Positions 17,553 to 26,872 of a stretch of 42,194 nt of DNA are shown piece after piece. Within the stretch, counting starts at the first letter, position 1, and every line of letters begins with the position of its first letter. The translations under genes were made by a program, and so were the position numbers. The notes below the pieces were generated by a model. The model worked only from the letters and a program-made list of their open reading frames with translations. It was not told where the DNA came from and did not search any database. Where the stretch lies: NCBI GenBank assembly GCA_025965335.1, contig JAOPXC010000043.1, forward strand, positions 1 to 42,194, read 5' to 3'. This DNA comes from Nocardioides sp. (GTDB lineage: Bacteria > Actinomycetota > Actinomycetes > Propionibacteriales > Nocardioidaceae).

Positions 17553-18767
17553 GAGGCCGGTGCGGCGACGGGCCACCGCGCGCCGGTAGACCTGCTCGAG
17601 CAGATCGGTGGCGACCTCCCAGTCGTACCGTGCCCGAGTCTCGGCCTTGAGCTGGTCGGCCCCGGCCCGCAGGGTCGCCTCCGGAGTGTCCAGGCTGACC
17701 TGGAGCTCACGCACCAGGCCGGCCCGGTCCCCGGCCGCGAACACCGTTCGTCCGGGCCCCGTCCGGCCCAGCACCTCCAGGTGCGGCGGGATGTCGCTGG
17801 CGAGGACCGGGAGTCCGTACGCAGTCGCCTCGAGGAGCGCGATCGGAAGCCCCTCGAGCAGCGAGGGCTGCACGAACAGCCGGGCCCCCTCGAGCAGTCC
17901 CGCCAGCCGGGCGTCGTGCTGGTATCCGGTGAGCACCACCCGGGGGTCCCGCGCGGCGGCCCGGCGCACGCGGGCCATGTAGTCGTCGGTGTGGCTGCTG
18001 TCGCCGACGAGCACGAGCCGCAGGTCGGTGTCCACCTCGCGGTACGCCTCGACCAACAGCAGCGGGTCCTTCTCCGGCACCATCCGGCCGACGGCGACGA
18101 CGTACTTGCCGGGTTCGAGGCCGAACTCCGGTAGCACGGTCGGGTCGCCCGGGACCGGAACCGGCGACCCGTTTCCGATGTACGTCGTGTAGCGCCCCAT
18201 CTGGTCGCGATAGTGGTTCAGGAGGTCGCGCGAGACGACCACCACCTCGTCGGGCACGTGCGCCGACAGCAGCCTGCCGGTGCGCAGCACCCGCTGGGCG
18301 GGGCCGTTCCACTTGCTCCGCTGGTCGTCCAGACCGTGGATCGTCTGCACCACGGCGGCGGCCGTCAGGACCCGGGCGAACGGCGAGAACAGGCCGGGTC
18401 CGAGGGCATGGAAGTGCACCAGGTCGAAGTGCCGTCCGATCGAGGTCAACACACTCAGCCCGCTGTGCACCAGGGCCTCGCCGCCCGCGGCACTGATCGT
18501 CGGCAGCGAGGCGAGGTGGACGCCGTGGTAGCTGCGCACGAGTCGAGTCGAGTAGGCGGGTCGGCAGAACACGGTGACATCGTGACCACGAGCCGCCAGG
18601 CGCGTCGCCAGCTCCTCGACGTGCCGCTCGACACCGCCCGTTCGGGCCGGCAGGCCGCGCTGGCCGATCATCGCGATCCGCAGCGGGGGTAGACCAGCGG
18701 GGGGCGCGGCTCCGGGCGCAGCAGTGTGCGCGACCGTCGTGGGGCGACCGGGTTCGGTGATGCTCAT
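17523..18767 (-). CDS. GT4-family glycosyltransferase (1)
   Basis: Start MSITEPGRPTT (ATG 18767); IAMIGQRGLPARTGGVERHVEELATRLAARGHDVTVFCR; VAVGRMVPEKDPLLLVEAY; PSLLEGLPIALLEATAYGLPVLASDIPPHLEV (EX7E-type). Confidence 0.93.
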   Translation of the reverse strand: MSITEPGRPTTVAHTAAPGAAPPAGLPPLRIAMIGQRGLPARTGGVERHVEELATRLAARGHDVTVFCRPAYSTRLVRSYHGVHLASLPTISAAGGEALVHSGLSVLTSIGRHFDLVHFHALGPGLFSPFARVLTAAAVVQTIHGLDDQRSKWNGPAQRVLRTGRLLSAHVPDEVVVVSRDLLNHYRDQMGRYTTYIGNGSPVPVPGDPTVLPEFGLEPGKYVVAVGRMVPEKDPLLLVEAYREVDTDLRLVLVGDSSHTDDYMARVRRAAARDPRVVLTGYQHDARLAGLLEGARLFVQPSLLEGLPIALLEATAYGLPVLASDIPPHLEVLGRTGPGRTVFAAGDRAGLVRELQVSLDTPEATLRAGADQLKAETRARYDWEVATDLLEQVYRRAVARRRTGLSAGGQAVHR

Positions 18768-19999
18768 TCTCTCGCGCCTGCCTCTCGGTAGAGCTCGGTG
18801 ATCGCTTCGAGATGGTCCTTCGGGTTGTGCTCCAGCTCGGCCACGCGGCGCGCCGCAAGACCGCGCCGGCGGGACTCCACGGCGCTGCCCAGCGCCTCCC
18901 GCAGGGCGCCGCGAAGTGCCGGCACGTCGTCGGGCGGCACCACCCAGCCGGTCGTGTCGTCGACCAGCTCCGGGAGCCCACCGAGGTTGGTGGCCACCAC
19001 CGGGACGCCGAGGGCGAAGGCCTCCAGCACCGCGAGGGGCTGGTTCTCGTGCCACCGTGACGGGACGACGCACACCGCGGCCTCCCCCACCAGTTCCTGG
19101 AGCTCGGGCCGGCCCAGTCGTCCGTGGAAGCGCACCCGGCCCGGCGCCTCGGCGGCCGCAAGAGCCTCGAGCGCCGGACGTTCGGGGCCGTCGCCGGCGA
19201 CGTCGAGGAGGACGCCGGGAGGCAGGTCGAGCCCGGCGATCGCGCGAATCAGCGTGTCGATCCCCTTCTCGGGCGACAGTCGCCCGGCCACGACGGCGCC
19301 ACGTCGGACCGGAGCCCCGAACACGACGTCGAGCTCGGTGAAGTTCGGGAGCACCCGGACCCGGTCGCCGGGGATCCCGCCGGCCGTGACCTGCTGGGCC
19401 AGGAACCTGCTGGGCGCAACGAAGACCTGGACCCCGTCGTAGGCCCCGAACCAGCGGTGCAGGCTGACCTCGACGGCGGCAGCGGTGCTGGCCGCCCGGC
19501 TGCCGTCCTTGCACGCGCGCCGGACGGCCGGCCAGGGCGTGCGTCCCACGCACGCCGTGCAGATCTGGCCGTTGTCGAGGAACTGGTAGGTCGGGCAGAC
19601 CAGCTTGTAGTCGTGCATGGTGAGCACGATGGGGATCCCGCGCTGCCGGGCGGCATGCAGCACCGACGGCGACAGCTGGTGGTAGATGTTGTGGGCGTGC
19701 ACGACGTCGGGCCGGAACTCCTCGATCGCCTCGTCCATGCCGCGCCGCGCCGAGGTCGACCACACCATCCGGCCCAACCGGGCCACCTTCGCGGGAACCC
19801 CGGCCGGCGCCGGCTCGAACTCGACGTAGGCCGGCGGCCGGCCGGCGGAGGGCTGATCGTTGTCGGGATGCTCCATCCCGAAGTAGGCCACCTCGTGCCC
19901 GGCGGTCCGCTGGAGCGCGGCCAGGTCCAGGAGGTACCCCTCGGCGCCGCCGCGCCGGTACAGGAACTTGTTCACGTGGAGGATGCGCACGCGGCTCAC
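18764..19999 (-). CDS. GT4-family glycosyltransferase (2)
   Basis: GTG start at 19999 (VSRVRILHVNKFLYRRGGAEGYLLDLAAL); DVVHAHNIYHQLSPSVL; VVAGRLSPEKGIDTLIRAI; PSRWHENQPLAVLEAFALGVPVVATNLGGLPELV. Confidence 0.93.
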   Translation of the reverse strand: MSRVRILHVNKFLYRRGGAEGYLLDLAALQRTAGHEVAYFGMEHPDNDQPSAGRPPAYVEFEPAPAGVPAKVARLGRMVWSTSARRGMDEAIEEFRPDVVHAHNIYHQLSPSVLHAARQRGIPIVLTMHDYKLVCPTYQFLDNGQICTACVGRTPWPAVRRACKDGSRAASTAAAVEVSLHRWFGAYDGVQVFVAPSRFLAQQVTAGGIPGDRVRVLPNFTELDVVFGAPVRRGAVVAGRLSPEKGIDTLIRAIAGLDLPPGVLLDVAGDGPERPALEALAAAEAPGRVRFHGRLGRPELQELVGEAAVCVVPSRWHENQPLAVLEAFALGVPVVATNLGGLPELVDDTTGWVVPPDDVPALRGALREALGSAVESRRRGLAARRVAELEHNPKDHLEAITELYREAGARE

Positions 20000-22935
20000 C
20001 CCTTCCTTGTCGGCTGCCGGACGGGCCGGTTCGCGGATCGCGACATCAGGGCCCCTGAGGCCAGCGCAGCGCCCGTGCCCGCGATGCCCATCACGTAGAG
20101 GCCCACCACCACCTGGGACATCAGGTTGGCGACCAGGCACATCAGCACGTAGCCGGCCGCAGTGCCGGCGAAACCCACCGCCAACGCCCGGTCCGGGCCG
20201 GTGGTGCCGCGGGTGCGCCGAACCGCCCGGGCCGCGGTCGCCAGCAGCTGCCAGGTGAAGTAGAGGTACGCCGCCAGGCCGAAGATGCCCATCTCCACAT
20301 AAGCGCGCAGGAAGTCGTTGTGTGGTTGCTTTCCTTCGGCGGCCCGCGCCGCCACCTGCTTGAGACCGATGCCGGTCACGGGGCTGTCCGCCGCCAGCGT
20401 CAACGCCTCCCCCCAGTACTCCGCGCGCCACGTCAACGAGTTGCTGGGCTCGCCCCGCGACGTGGTGTCGTCGCCGAGGTCGGAGAAGCGGGTCGCCACG
20501 CCGGGGACGAGGGCCAGGAGCAACAGCAGCGTGACCAGCACGGTCCCGACCAGGCGTCGGCTGCGGGTCATCGCGACCACCAGCACGCCGACCAGGGCTG
20601 CGAGCCAGGCCGCCCTCGTGTAGGTCATGTACAGGCCGGCGGCGGTCGCCACCAAGCCCAGGACCGCCCACGCCCTGGGCCCCGGTCGCCGGAGGTGCAC
20701 GACGTGCGCGAAGGCCAGCACCACGAGCAGCGCGAGGAAGGCCGCCAGCGGGTTGGGGTGGGTGAAGGTGCCGCGCGCCCGACCGAAGCCACCGATCTGC
20801 AGCAGTCCCGTCCCGGACCAGGTCTGGTACGACGCGACGACCAGCGGGACCACCGCGGCGGCGAACACCGCGACGACGAGGTGCCGCCGGAAAGCCGGCC
20901 TGGACCCCAGCCGCTCGGCGACCAGCACCATCACGCAGACGCTCGCGAGGCGGGTCCACTCGACGAGCGCGGGCCAGTACGACGGGGCGACGAGCACCCC
21001 GACCAGGCCCGCTCCGGCGAAGCAGATCGCCGCCCAGCCGAGCGGGCTGCAGCGGACCCTGCCCTCGGCCACCCACTGGGTCGCCAGCCACACCGCCGCG
21101 GCACCCAGAAACAGCATCCCCAGCAGGGCCGCGGGTTCCAGCGGCGAGCCGGAATGGCCGAACTTGAGTGCGTCGAGCGACGTGCGGGCGACGAGCAGGG
21201 CCAACACGAATGCCTCGAACCGGGCCATGGCCAGGGCCAGGGCGATCCCGCCGGCGATCAGACCGACCGGTGCCACCAGGGCCACGGTGGACCCGTCCGT
21301 GACGAACGCCATGGACGTCGCGGTCACCGCCGCGGCTCCGACGACGGCCATCGCCGCGGTGCCCACGACAGATGTCGCGCCCGACTCCGCGCCGACCAGC
21401 CTTCTGGCCCGTTGCCCCGGGGCCGACCGGCGGAGCTCGACGGCGAAGTTCGCGAGCGCACCCCCGACCCCGGCCACCGCCAGCCGAAGGAGCCCCCCGC
21501 CGGGCAGCCAGTCTCCGGTGGTCCACAGCAGCGCGGCCACCCCCGCGCCGGTCAGTCCTGCGGTCAGTGTCCTCGCCACCCGGCGTGGCGGCACGTGCGG
21601 CATGCCGAGGTCACCACGGCGCAGGCAGATCCACGCGTGGACCACATTGACGACGTTGGCAACGACGTATGCCGCCGCCACACCGAGCACCGCGTAGCCG
21701 GTCCCGAGCAGCGGCAGCACGCACAGCGGGAGTGCGACCAGGTTCGCCACCGCACCGGCCAGCGAGTTGCGCAACGGCGTGCGGGTCTCACGCGTCGCGT
21801 AGAAGGGGAGGAGCAGCGAGCGCTGTACCGCTGAGGCGGGGAACGAGAGCGACAGCACCACGATCACGAGGCCGAGGAGTCGTGCGTCGTCCGGGCCGAA
21901 ACGGCCGATGCCGAACACCGTCTCGGCTGCGGGCACCGCCAGCACGAGACCCAGCCCGGTCAGGGGGAGCGACACGCTCACCATCAGTCGCAGCCCCAGG
22001 GAGCTCAGCCGGTCGACGGCCTGCCGGTCCCGGGTCGCGAAGGCGCGGGTGAGCCGCGGCAGCACGGCCACCATCACCGAGCGGAAGAACATGGTGCCTC
22101 CGACCGCCGACACCAGGCGGTGGGCGTAGTGCAGGACGGTGGCCGAGCCGGGAATCAGGAACGAGGCCACCGCCGTCTCCGCGACCCGGACCAGGGGGTT
22201 GAGACTGGCACCCACCGAGGGGCGTACCAGCAGGCGCACGAGGGTTGCGGCCTCGGCGTCGCGCGGTGCAGGGGCCGCGAACCGCAGGCCGCGGCGTACG
22301 GCGTAGAGCAGCATCAGGATGAACTGGACGGCCGAGCCGCACAGGAAGGCCACCGGCAGGATGCCGATGTCGCCCGTCCCCAGGACGATGATGGCCGCGG
22401 CGACCACGTTGAGGACGACGGTCATCGCTGCTGGTACGACGAAGAGGTGTCGCGCGTTCAGCCAGGCACGAAGCACCTCGCAGCCGGCCGTGAGCGGGAT
22501 CGTCCACACCATGACCCGCAGCAGCTCGGTGGCCAGCACGCGCTGCTCGGCGTGGAAGCCCGGCGCGGTGACGGCCACCAGCACGGTGCCGAACACACTG
22601 AACACGGCGGCCACGGCGGCGCCGAGCGTCAGCGAGGCGAGCAGCGTGGTGGTGACCAGACTGCGACCGCGCCGCCGGTCCAGCGTCGCCGACCAGGTCG
22701 TCATCGTGGGCACCAGCGCCTGGTTGCCGAGCAACATGAAGATCGCGGTGAGGGCGAGCGGGAAGCGCGCGGCGACCACGAACGCGTCGGTGTCCCGGCC
22801 GGCGCCGAAGGCCGCGGCCGCGACGACGTCGAGGAGCAGCCCGGTCGCCACCGCAACCGCTGCGGTGCCGCCGGTGAGCACCGACTGGCGGACGACCACG
22901 TCGTTGTCGGCGCGCAACCGGTGGGCGCTGTTCAC
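19996..22935 (-). CDS. Fusion protein: MurJ/Wzx-like flippase (N-terminal half) plus Wzy/O-antigen-ligase-like polymerase (C-terminal half)
   Basis: GTG start at 22935 (VNSAHRLRADNDVVVRQ). N half: VAAAAFGAGRDTDAFVVAARFPLALTAIFMLLGNQALVPTM... (MviN/MurJ-like). C half: GRARGTFTHPNPLAAFLALLVVL, YMTYTRAAWLAALVG, TGIGLKQ...QPHNDFLRAYVEMGIFGLAAYLYF (O-antigen ligase/Wzy_C). Single uninterrupted ORF. Confidence 0.9.
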   Translation of the reverse strand: MNSAHRLRADNDVVVRQSVLTGGTAAVAVATGLLLDVVAAAAFGAGRDTDAFVVAARFPLALTAIFMLLGNQALVPTMTTWSATLDRRRGRSLVTTTLLASLTLGAAVAAVFSVFGTVLVAVTAPGFHAEQRVLATELLRVMVWTIPLTAGCEVLRAWLNARHLFVVPAAMTVVLNVVAAAIIVLGTGDIGILPVAFLCGSAVQFILMLLYAVRRGLRFAAPAPRDAEAATLVRLLVRPSVGASLNPLVRVAETAVASFLIPGSATVLHYAHRLVSAVGGTMFFRSVMVAVLPRLTRAFATRDRQAVDRLSSLGLRLMVSVSLPLTGLGLVLAVPAAETVFGIGRFGPDDARLLGLVIVVLSLSFPASAVQRSLLLPFYATRETRTPLRNSLAGAVANLVALPLCVLPLLGTGYAVLGVAAAYVVANVVNVVHAWICLRRGDLGMPHVPPRRVARTLTAGLTGAGVAALLWTTGDWLPGGGLLRLAVAGVGGALANFAVELRRSAPGQRARRLVGAESGATSVVGTAAMAVVGAAAVTATSMAFVTDGSTVALVAPVGLIAGGIALALAMARFEAFVLALLVARTSLDALKFGHSGSPLEPAALLGMLFLGAAAVWLATQWVAEGRVRCSPLGWAAICFAGAGLVGVLVAPSYWPALVEWTRLASVCVMVLVAERLGSRPAFRRHLVVAVFAAAVVPLVVASYQTWSGTGLLQIGGFGRARGTFTHPNPLAAFLALLVVLAFAHVVHLRRPGPRAWAVLGLVATAAGLYMTYTRAAWLAALVGVLVVAMTRSRRLVGTVLVTLLLLLALVPGVATRFSDLGDDTTSRGEPSNSLTWRAEYWGEALTLAADSPVTGIGLKQVAARAAEGKQPHNDFLRAYVEMGIFGLAAYLYFTWQLLATAARAVRRTRGTTGPDRALAVGFAGTAAGYVLMCLVANLMSQVVVGLYVMGIAGTGAALASGALMSRSANRPVRQPTRKG

Positions 22936-23942
22936 CCGCGCCCCGCGAGGACCCGTCGAGCCGAGCGCTCGGCGGCCAGGCCGAGCTCGAGCTCCAGCTC
23001 GGTGCAGGCGGCACGCACCCGCAGGTCGAGGTCGCTCCGCCTCGGACGGCCGGCACGGCACTCGATGCCGGCCGTCATGGCCGGGGAGAACCGCATGCCG
23101 AGAAAGCGAGCCAGGATCTCCACCTCGGGCTCGGGATCGGCGACCACCCGGTCGTAGGAGACGAGGTGCACGTCGCGACGCCGGTCCAGACCCTGCTCGA
23201 GGTACAGGCGGTTGCGGACCAGCCAGAACAAGGCGGCCGCGGACACTGGGCTCAGCGTGGCGGGACGCAGCCGGCGGATCAGCTCAAGCGAGGACTCCGA
23301 GAGGCCGTGCGCCTGCCAGCGGCCGGCAGCGGTGCCGTCGGCTATCTCCGTGAGCACCCTTCGGTTCACGTCGCCGAACTTGTGCACCGCCGACCGGGCT
23401 CGGGCGTCGACGTCGCGATAGACCCAGACCGCCAGGGGGGCCGGGCCGTCGCTGGTCGCGACCGAGGTGAGCAGCTCGGCGGTGCGGTGACTGTCGCACA
23501 GCGGCTTGAAGAGCACGACCGCCGAGCGGCTCCGGGCGACCACTCCACGCACCACGTCGTCCTCACGCAGGCAGAACCGGTCGAAGACTCGACTGTCGTT
23601 CTCGTTGTGGGTCTCGACGGAGGGGTCCCGCTCGATGCCGCGCACGATCATGTTGGTGCCGGATCGCTGCACGCCGACGACGAACACCGCCCGGGCCGCG
23701 CCGGCGGGTACGCCGTGCTCGGCCCGCCATTGACGGGCGGCCCGGGCCGAGCGGAGGCGTTGTCTCGGATCGAGGTCGTCCTCCTCGACCAGCCGGGCCA
23801 AGCCGTCGTGACGGGCCCAGGCGACGTGCCGGTACACCCGGGCACGTAGCCGGCCGCCCGCGGCCCGGTCCTCGGGCAACGACCCGGTGCCGAGCTCCCA
23901 CGTCATGGCTCGGGCGAAGGACCTGCGTGAGCTCTGGAACAT
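22932..23942 (-). CDS. Sulfotransferase family protein (4)
   Basis: AVFVVGVQRSGTNMIVRGIERDPSVETHNENDSRVFDRFCL; VWVYRDVDARARSAVHKFGD; LVSYDRVVADPEPEVEILARFLG. Confidence 0.82.
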   Translation of the reverse strand: MFQSSRRSFARAMTWELGTGSLPEDRAAGGRLRARVYRHVAWARHDGLARLVEEDDLDPRQRLRSARAARQWRAEHGVPAGAARAVFVVGVQRSGTNMIVRGIERDPSVETHNENDSRVFDRFCLREDDVVRGVVARSRSAVVLFKPLCDSHRTAELLTSVATSDGPAPLAVWVYRDVDARARSAVHKFGDVNRRVLTEIADGTAAGRWQAHGLSESSLELIRRLRPATLSPVSAAALFWLVRNRLYLEQGLDRRRDVHLVSYDRVVADPEPEVEILARFLGMRFSPAMTAGIECRAGRPRRSDLDLRVRAACTELELELGLAAERSARRVLAGRG

Positions 23943-23966
23943 CGTGCTCCTCTTCTGGTACGCGAG

Positions 23967-26861
23967 TCAGCTGACGGTGAAGGATCGGAAGGCGACCGTC
24001 GCGGTGTTGCCCGACGCATCGAAGGCGCGCACCTGGAAGCCGTAGGAACCTGCCGCCGCGGTCCAGTCCCGTGACCACGGCGTGTTGGCCGCGCCGGGCG
24101 AGGCCAGCGCCGCCGGCAGCCACCCGAACGCGCCCCAGGTGCCGTCGACCCGAAGCCACAGGTTGGTCGTCTTGTTCTTGATGGCGACGTCCACCGAGGC
24201 CATGGACCTGTCATCGGTGGCCAGTCCCGAGATGGCCGCACCGGACGCGGGCACCGTCGCGTTCGTGCCCGGGGCCAGCTGGCTCAGGGCAGGCGCCGTG
24301 GTGTCGGGCGGCAGGACGGTGGTGAGCGCGAACTCGCCCAGCACGGTCTGGACGGTGTTGGCGAGCACGTCGGTCGACCGGACGGCCACCTCGTAGTTCC
24401 CCGGAACCGGGTCCGCCCACGAGTAGCTCCACGCGGTGTCGGTGGTCGCGGGCTCGGACAGCGCGGTGGGCAGCCAGGCCGTGGTGGTGGCGAAGCTCCC
24501 GTCCGGCTGCAGGAACTGGCCGGTGCCCGCCTTGCGGACCCGCACCTCGACCGTCTGGACCCCGGTGTCGTCCAGGGCCTCACCCGAGATGACCAGCGGC
24601 GGCTCGATTGCGACGCTGCCGCCGGGGGCGGGGTTGAACAGCAGGGCGTCCGGCGGCTCCGTGTCGCTCGCGGACTCGGGCACGACGGTCACGTCGACCG
24701 AGGACACCGGAGTCGTGTTGCCGGCGACGTCGACTGCCCGGATCTCCGCGTGGTAGCGACCGGAGTACTCGACGCCGATGAAGCTCCAGGCCCAGGTCAT
24801 GTTTGTGCCGGTGTCACCCACCACGGGACTGTTCGCCCAGGTCTGGCTGGCCGACCAGGTCGAGGACGAGGCGTCGAACCACAGGCCGGTGTCCTGGTCC
24901 TGGACCGCGACCTGCACCCCCGCGACCCCGGTCTCGTCGGTCACCGTGCCCGCGTAGCGGATGGGTCGGGCCGGCACGTTGGCGCCGTGGCCGGGGTAGC
25001 CGACCGTGAGCGTCGGCGGCGGCCAGGCGGCGCCGCCGCGCGCCTTCGACGGGTCGAAGACGGTGATCCGGTCGTTGCCGGCGTCCGCGACGTAGATCAG
25101 CCCGGCCGCGTCGGCGGCGATGCCCGACGGGTTCTTGAACTGGTACGCGCCCTGCCCGAACCCGCCCCACTTGCCCAGGAAGGCGCCGGTGGTGGTGAAC
25201 GCCTGGATGCGGGACGCACTGTCGTCGGTGACGTAGAGGACGCCCTTGCTCACGACCATGTCCCAGATGTGCTTGAACTGGCCGTCGGCCGTGCCCGACG
25301 AGCCGAAGCTCGTGATCAGCGAAGTGCCGGTGGGGTTGTAGACGTAGACCTTGGTCGCGTCGGAGATGAAGAGGTTGCCGGTCGCCGGGTCGATGGCACC
25401 GCCGTGCTGGCCCGCGCGCGTGAACGAGGACAGCTCGGCGCCGCTGGCGGCGTCCAGGAGCTTGACCTTGTCCGAGTTGCGGTCGGTGACCATCGCCTTG
25501 CCGGCGTTGAACTCGATGTCCAGCGGCCACCGGAAGTGGCCCGGGGTGTTCGAGTCGATCTCGGCGTCGCCGAGCTGGTCGACGAACGTTCCGTCGTACG
25601 CGTAGCGCTTGATGTGGTGGCCGCGCTGGTTGGCCACCCACACCCGGTGGCTGACCGGGTCGATCCCGATGCCGCGCGGGTAGTTCATGCCGTACTCCGG
25701 GGACGCGCTCCGGGTGCCCCAGGTGCCGATGAACTCGCCGGTCGGGGCGAAGCGCTGGAAGCGCTGGTTCCAGGAGTCGGCGACCCAGATGTCGCCGGTC
25801 TCGTCGTCGACGTCGACGTCGCGCGGTTCGCCGAACTGGCCGGGGGTGGCCGGCTGTGCGGGCCGCGGGAAGTAGCCCGCGTCCGCGCCCTGCGCGGTGA
25901 ACACGTGCACCCGCGCGTTGCCGAACTCGGCGACGTAGAGGGTGCCGTCCGGCGCCACCGCGGGCTGCCGGGCACCGCCCAGGTTCAGCGCACCCACTCC
26001 GCCACCGCCGCCGATGCTTGACACGAGCTGGCCCTGCAGGTTGTAGACCTGCACCTGGCCGACCGTGGGGTCGGACACGTAGACGCGGTTCCTGGCGTCG
26101 TCAACGGCCATCCCGCGCGCGTCACCGTGCAGCGTGCCGGCGCCGTACGTCGCCTGGTAGGTGCCGGTGCCGGAGTACTTCAGGAGCCGGTTGTTGAACG
26201 TGTCGGTGAGCCAGATGGCACCGGTGGCGTCCACGTCGATGCCGTAGATGCGCGGGACCGTCGAGCTGGTGGTCCCCGGGGGCAGGACGTTGAACGTCCT
26301 GGTGTTCCTGCCGTCGGAGAGTCGCCAGATGCGCACCGCCGGCGGGTTGCTGGTGTTGTTGTTGAGGTAGTGGCTGTCGGCCTGGATCAGGTTGCCGTTG
26401 CCGTCGATGGTGATCCACGCCTGGTAGTCGATGTTGTTCAGCGTGAGGGCTTTGACGAACGTGCCGGTCTTTGTGTACTGCGCGACCTTGTTGGACACCG
26501 CGCCGTCCGCGATCTCGGGCACGTAGATGTCGCCGTTGCGGGGGTCGACCGCGATCGAGTAGGGCTGCCCGGTGGCGTTGGGCCGGTAGAAGGACCCGAG
26601 GATCTTGCCGCCGGGTGTGTACCGGCGGATCTGGTTGTTGAGGTAGTCCCCGACGATCACCTCGTTGCTGACCGGGTTGTACTGCGCTCCCCACGGGAAG
26701 ACCCCCGGCCGGCCGTTGCCGCCGACCGACCGCACGAACTGCGGGGTGGACCACGCGGCCTGCGCGGGTTGGGTGCTGCCGGCGACCACGACCAGTCCGG
26801 CCGCCGCCAGCACCAGCGGGATCAGTCGGGCAGCGGTCCGGCGAATCAGTCGGATGTCCAT
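23967..26861 (-). CDS. Secreted NHL-repeat protein with three C-terminal Ig-like domains (NHL protein 2, class A)
   Basis: Start MDIRLIRRTAARL (ATG 26861); signal peptide ending PAQA; FVRSVGGNGRPGVFPWGAQYNPVSNEVIVGDYLNNQIRRY closely matches NHL protein 1; about 12 NHL-like units by eye. Confidence 0.9.
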   Translation of the reverse strand: MDIRLIRRTAARLIPLVLAAAGLVVVAGSTQPAQAAWSTPQFVRSVGGNGRPGVFPWGAQYNPVSNEVIVGDYLNNQIRRYTPGGKILGSFYRPNATGQPYSIAVDPRNGDIYVPEIADGAVSNKVAQYTKTGTFVKALTLNNIDYQAWITIDGNGNLIQADSHYLNNNTSNPPAVRIWRLSDGRNTRTFNVLPPGTTSSTVPRIYGIDVDATGAIWLTDTFNNRLLKYSGTGTYQATYGAGTLHGDARGMAVDDARNRVYVSDPTVGQVQVYNLQGQLVSSIGGGGGVGALNLGGARQPAVAPDGTLYVAEFGNARVHVFTAQGADAGYFPRPAQPATPGQFGEPRDVDVDDETGDIWVADSWNQRFQRFAPTGEFIGTWGTRSASPEYGMNYPRGIGIDPVSHRVWVANQRGHHIKRYAYDGTFVDQLGDAEIDSNTPGHFRWPLDIEFNAGKAMVTDRNSDKVKLLDAASGAELSSFTRAGQHGGAIDPATGNLFISDATKVYVYNPTGTSLITSFGSSGTADGQFKHIWDMVVSKGVLYVTDDSASRIQAFTTTGAFLGKWGGFGQGAYQFKNPSGIAADAAGLIYVADAGNDRITVFDPSKARGGAAWPPPTLTVGYPGHGANVPARPIRYAGTVTDETGVAGVQVAVQDQDTGLWFDASSSTWSASQTWANSPVVGDTGTNMTWAWSFIGVEYSGRYHAEIRAVDVAGNTTPVSSVDVTVVPESASDTEPPDALLFNPAPGGSVAIEPPLVISGEALDDTGVQTVEVRVRKAGTGQFLQPDGSFATTTAWLPTALSEPATTDTAWSYSWADPVPGNYEVAVRSTDVLANTVQTVLGEFALTTVLPPDTTAPALSQLAPGTNATVPASGAAISGLATDDRSMASVDVAIKNKTTNLWLRVDGTWGAFGWLPAALASPGAANTPWSRDWTAAAGSYGFQVRAFDASGNTATVAFRSFTVS

Positions 26862-26872
26862 GGGTGGTCCCC

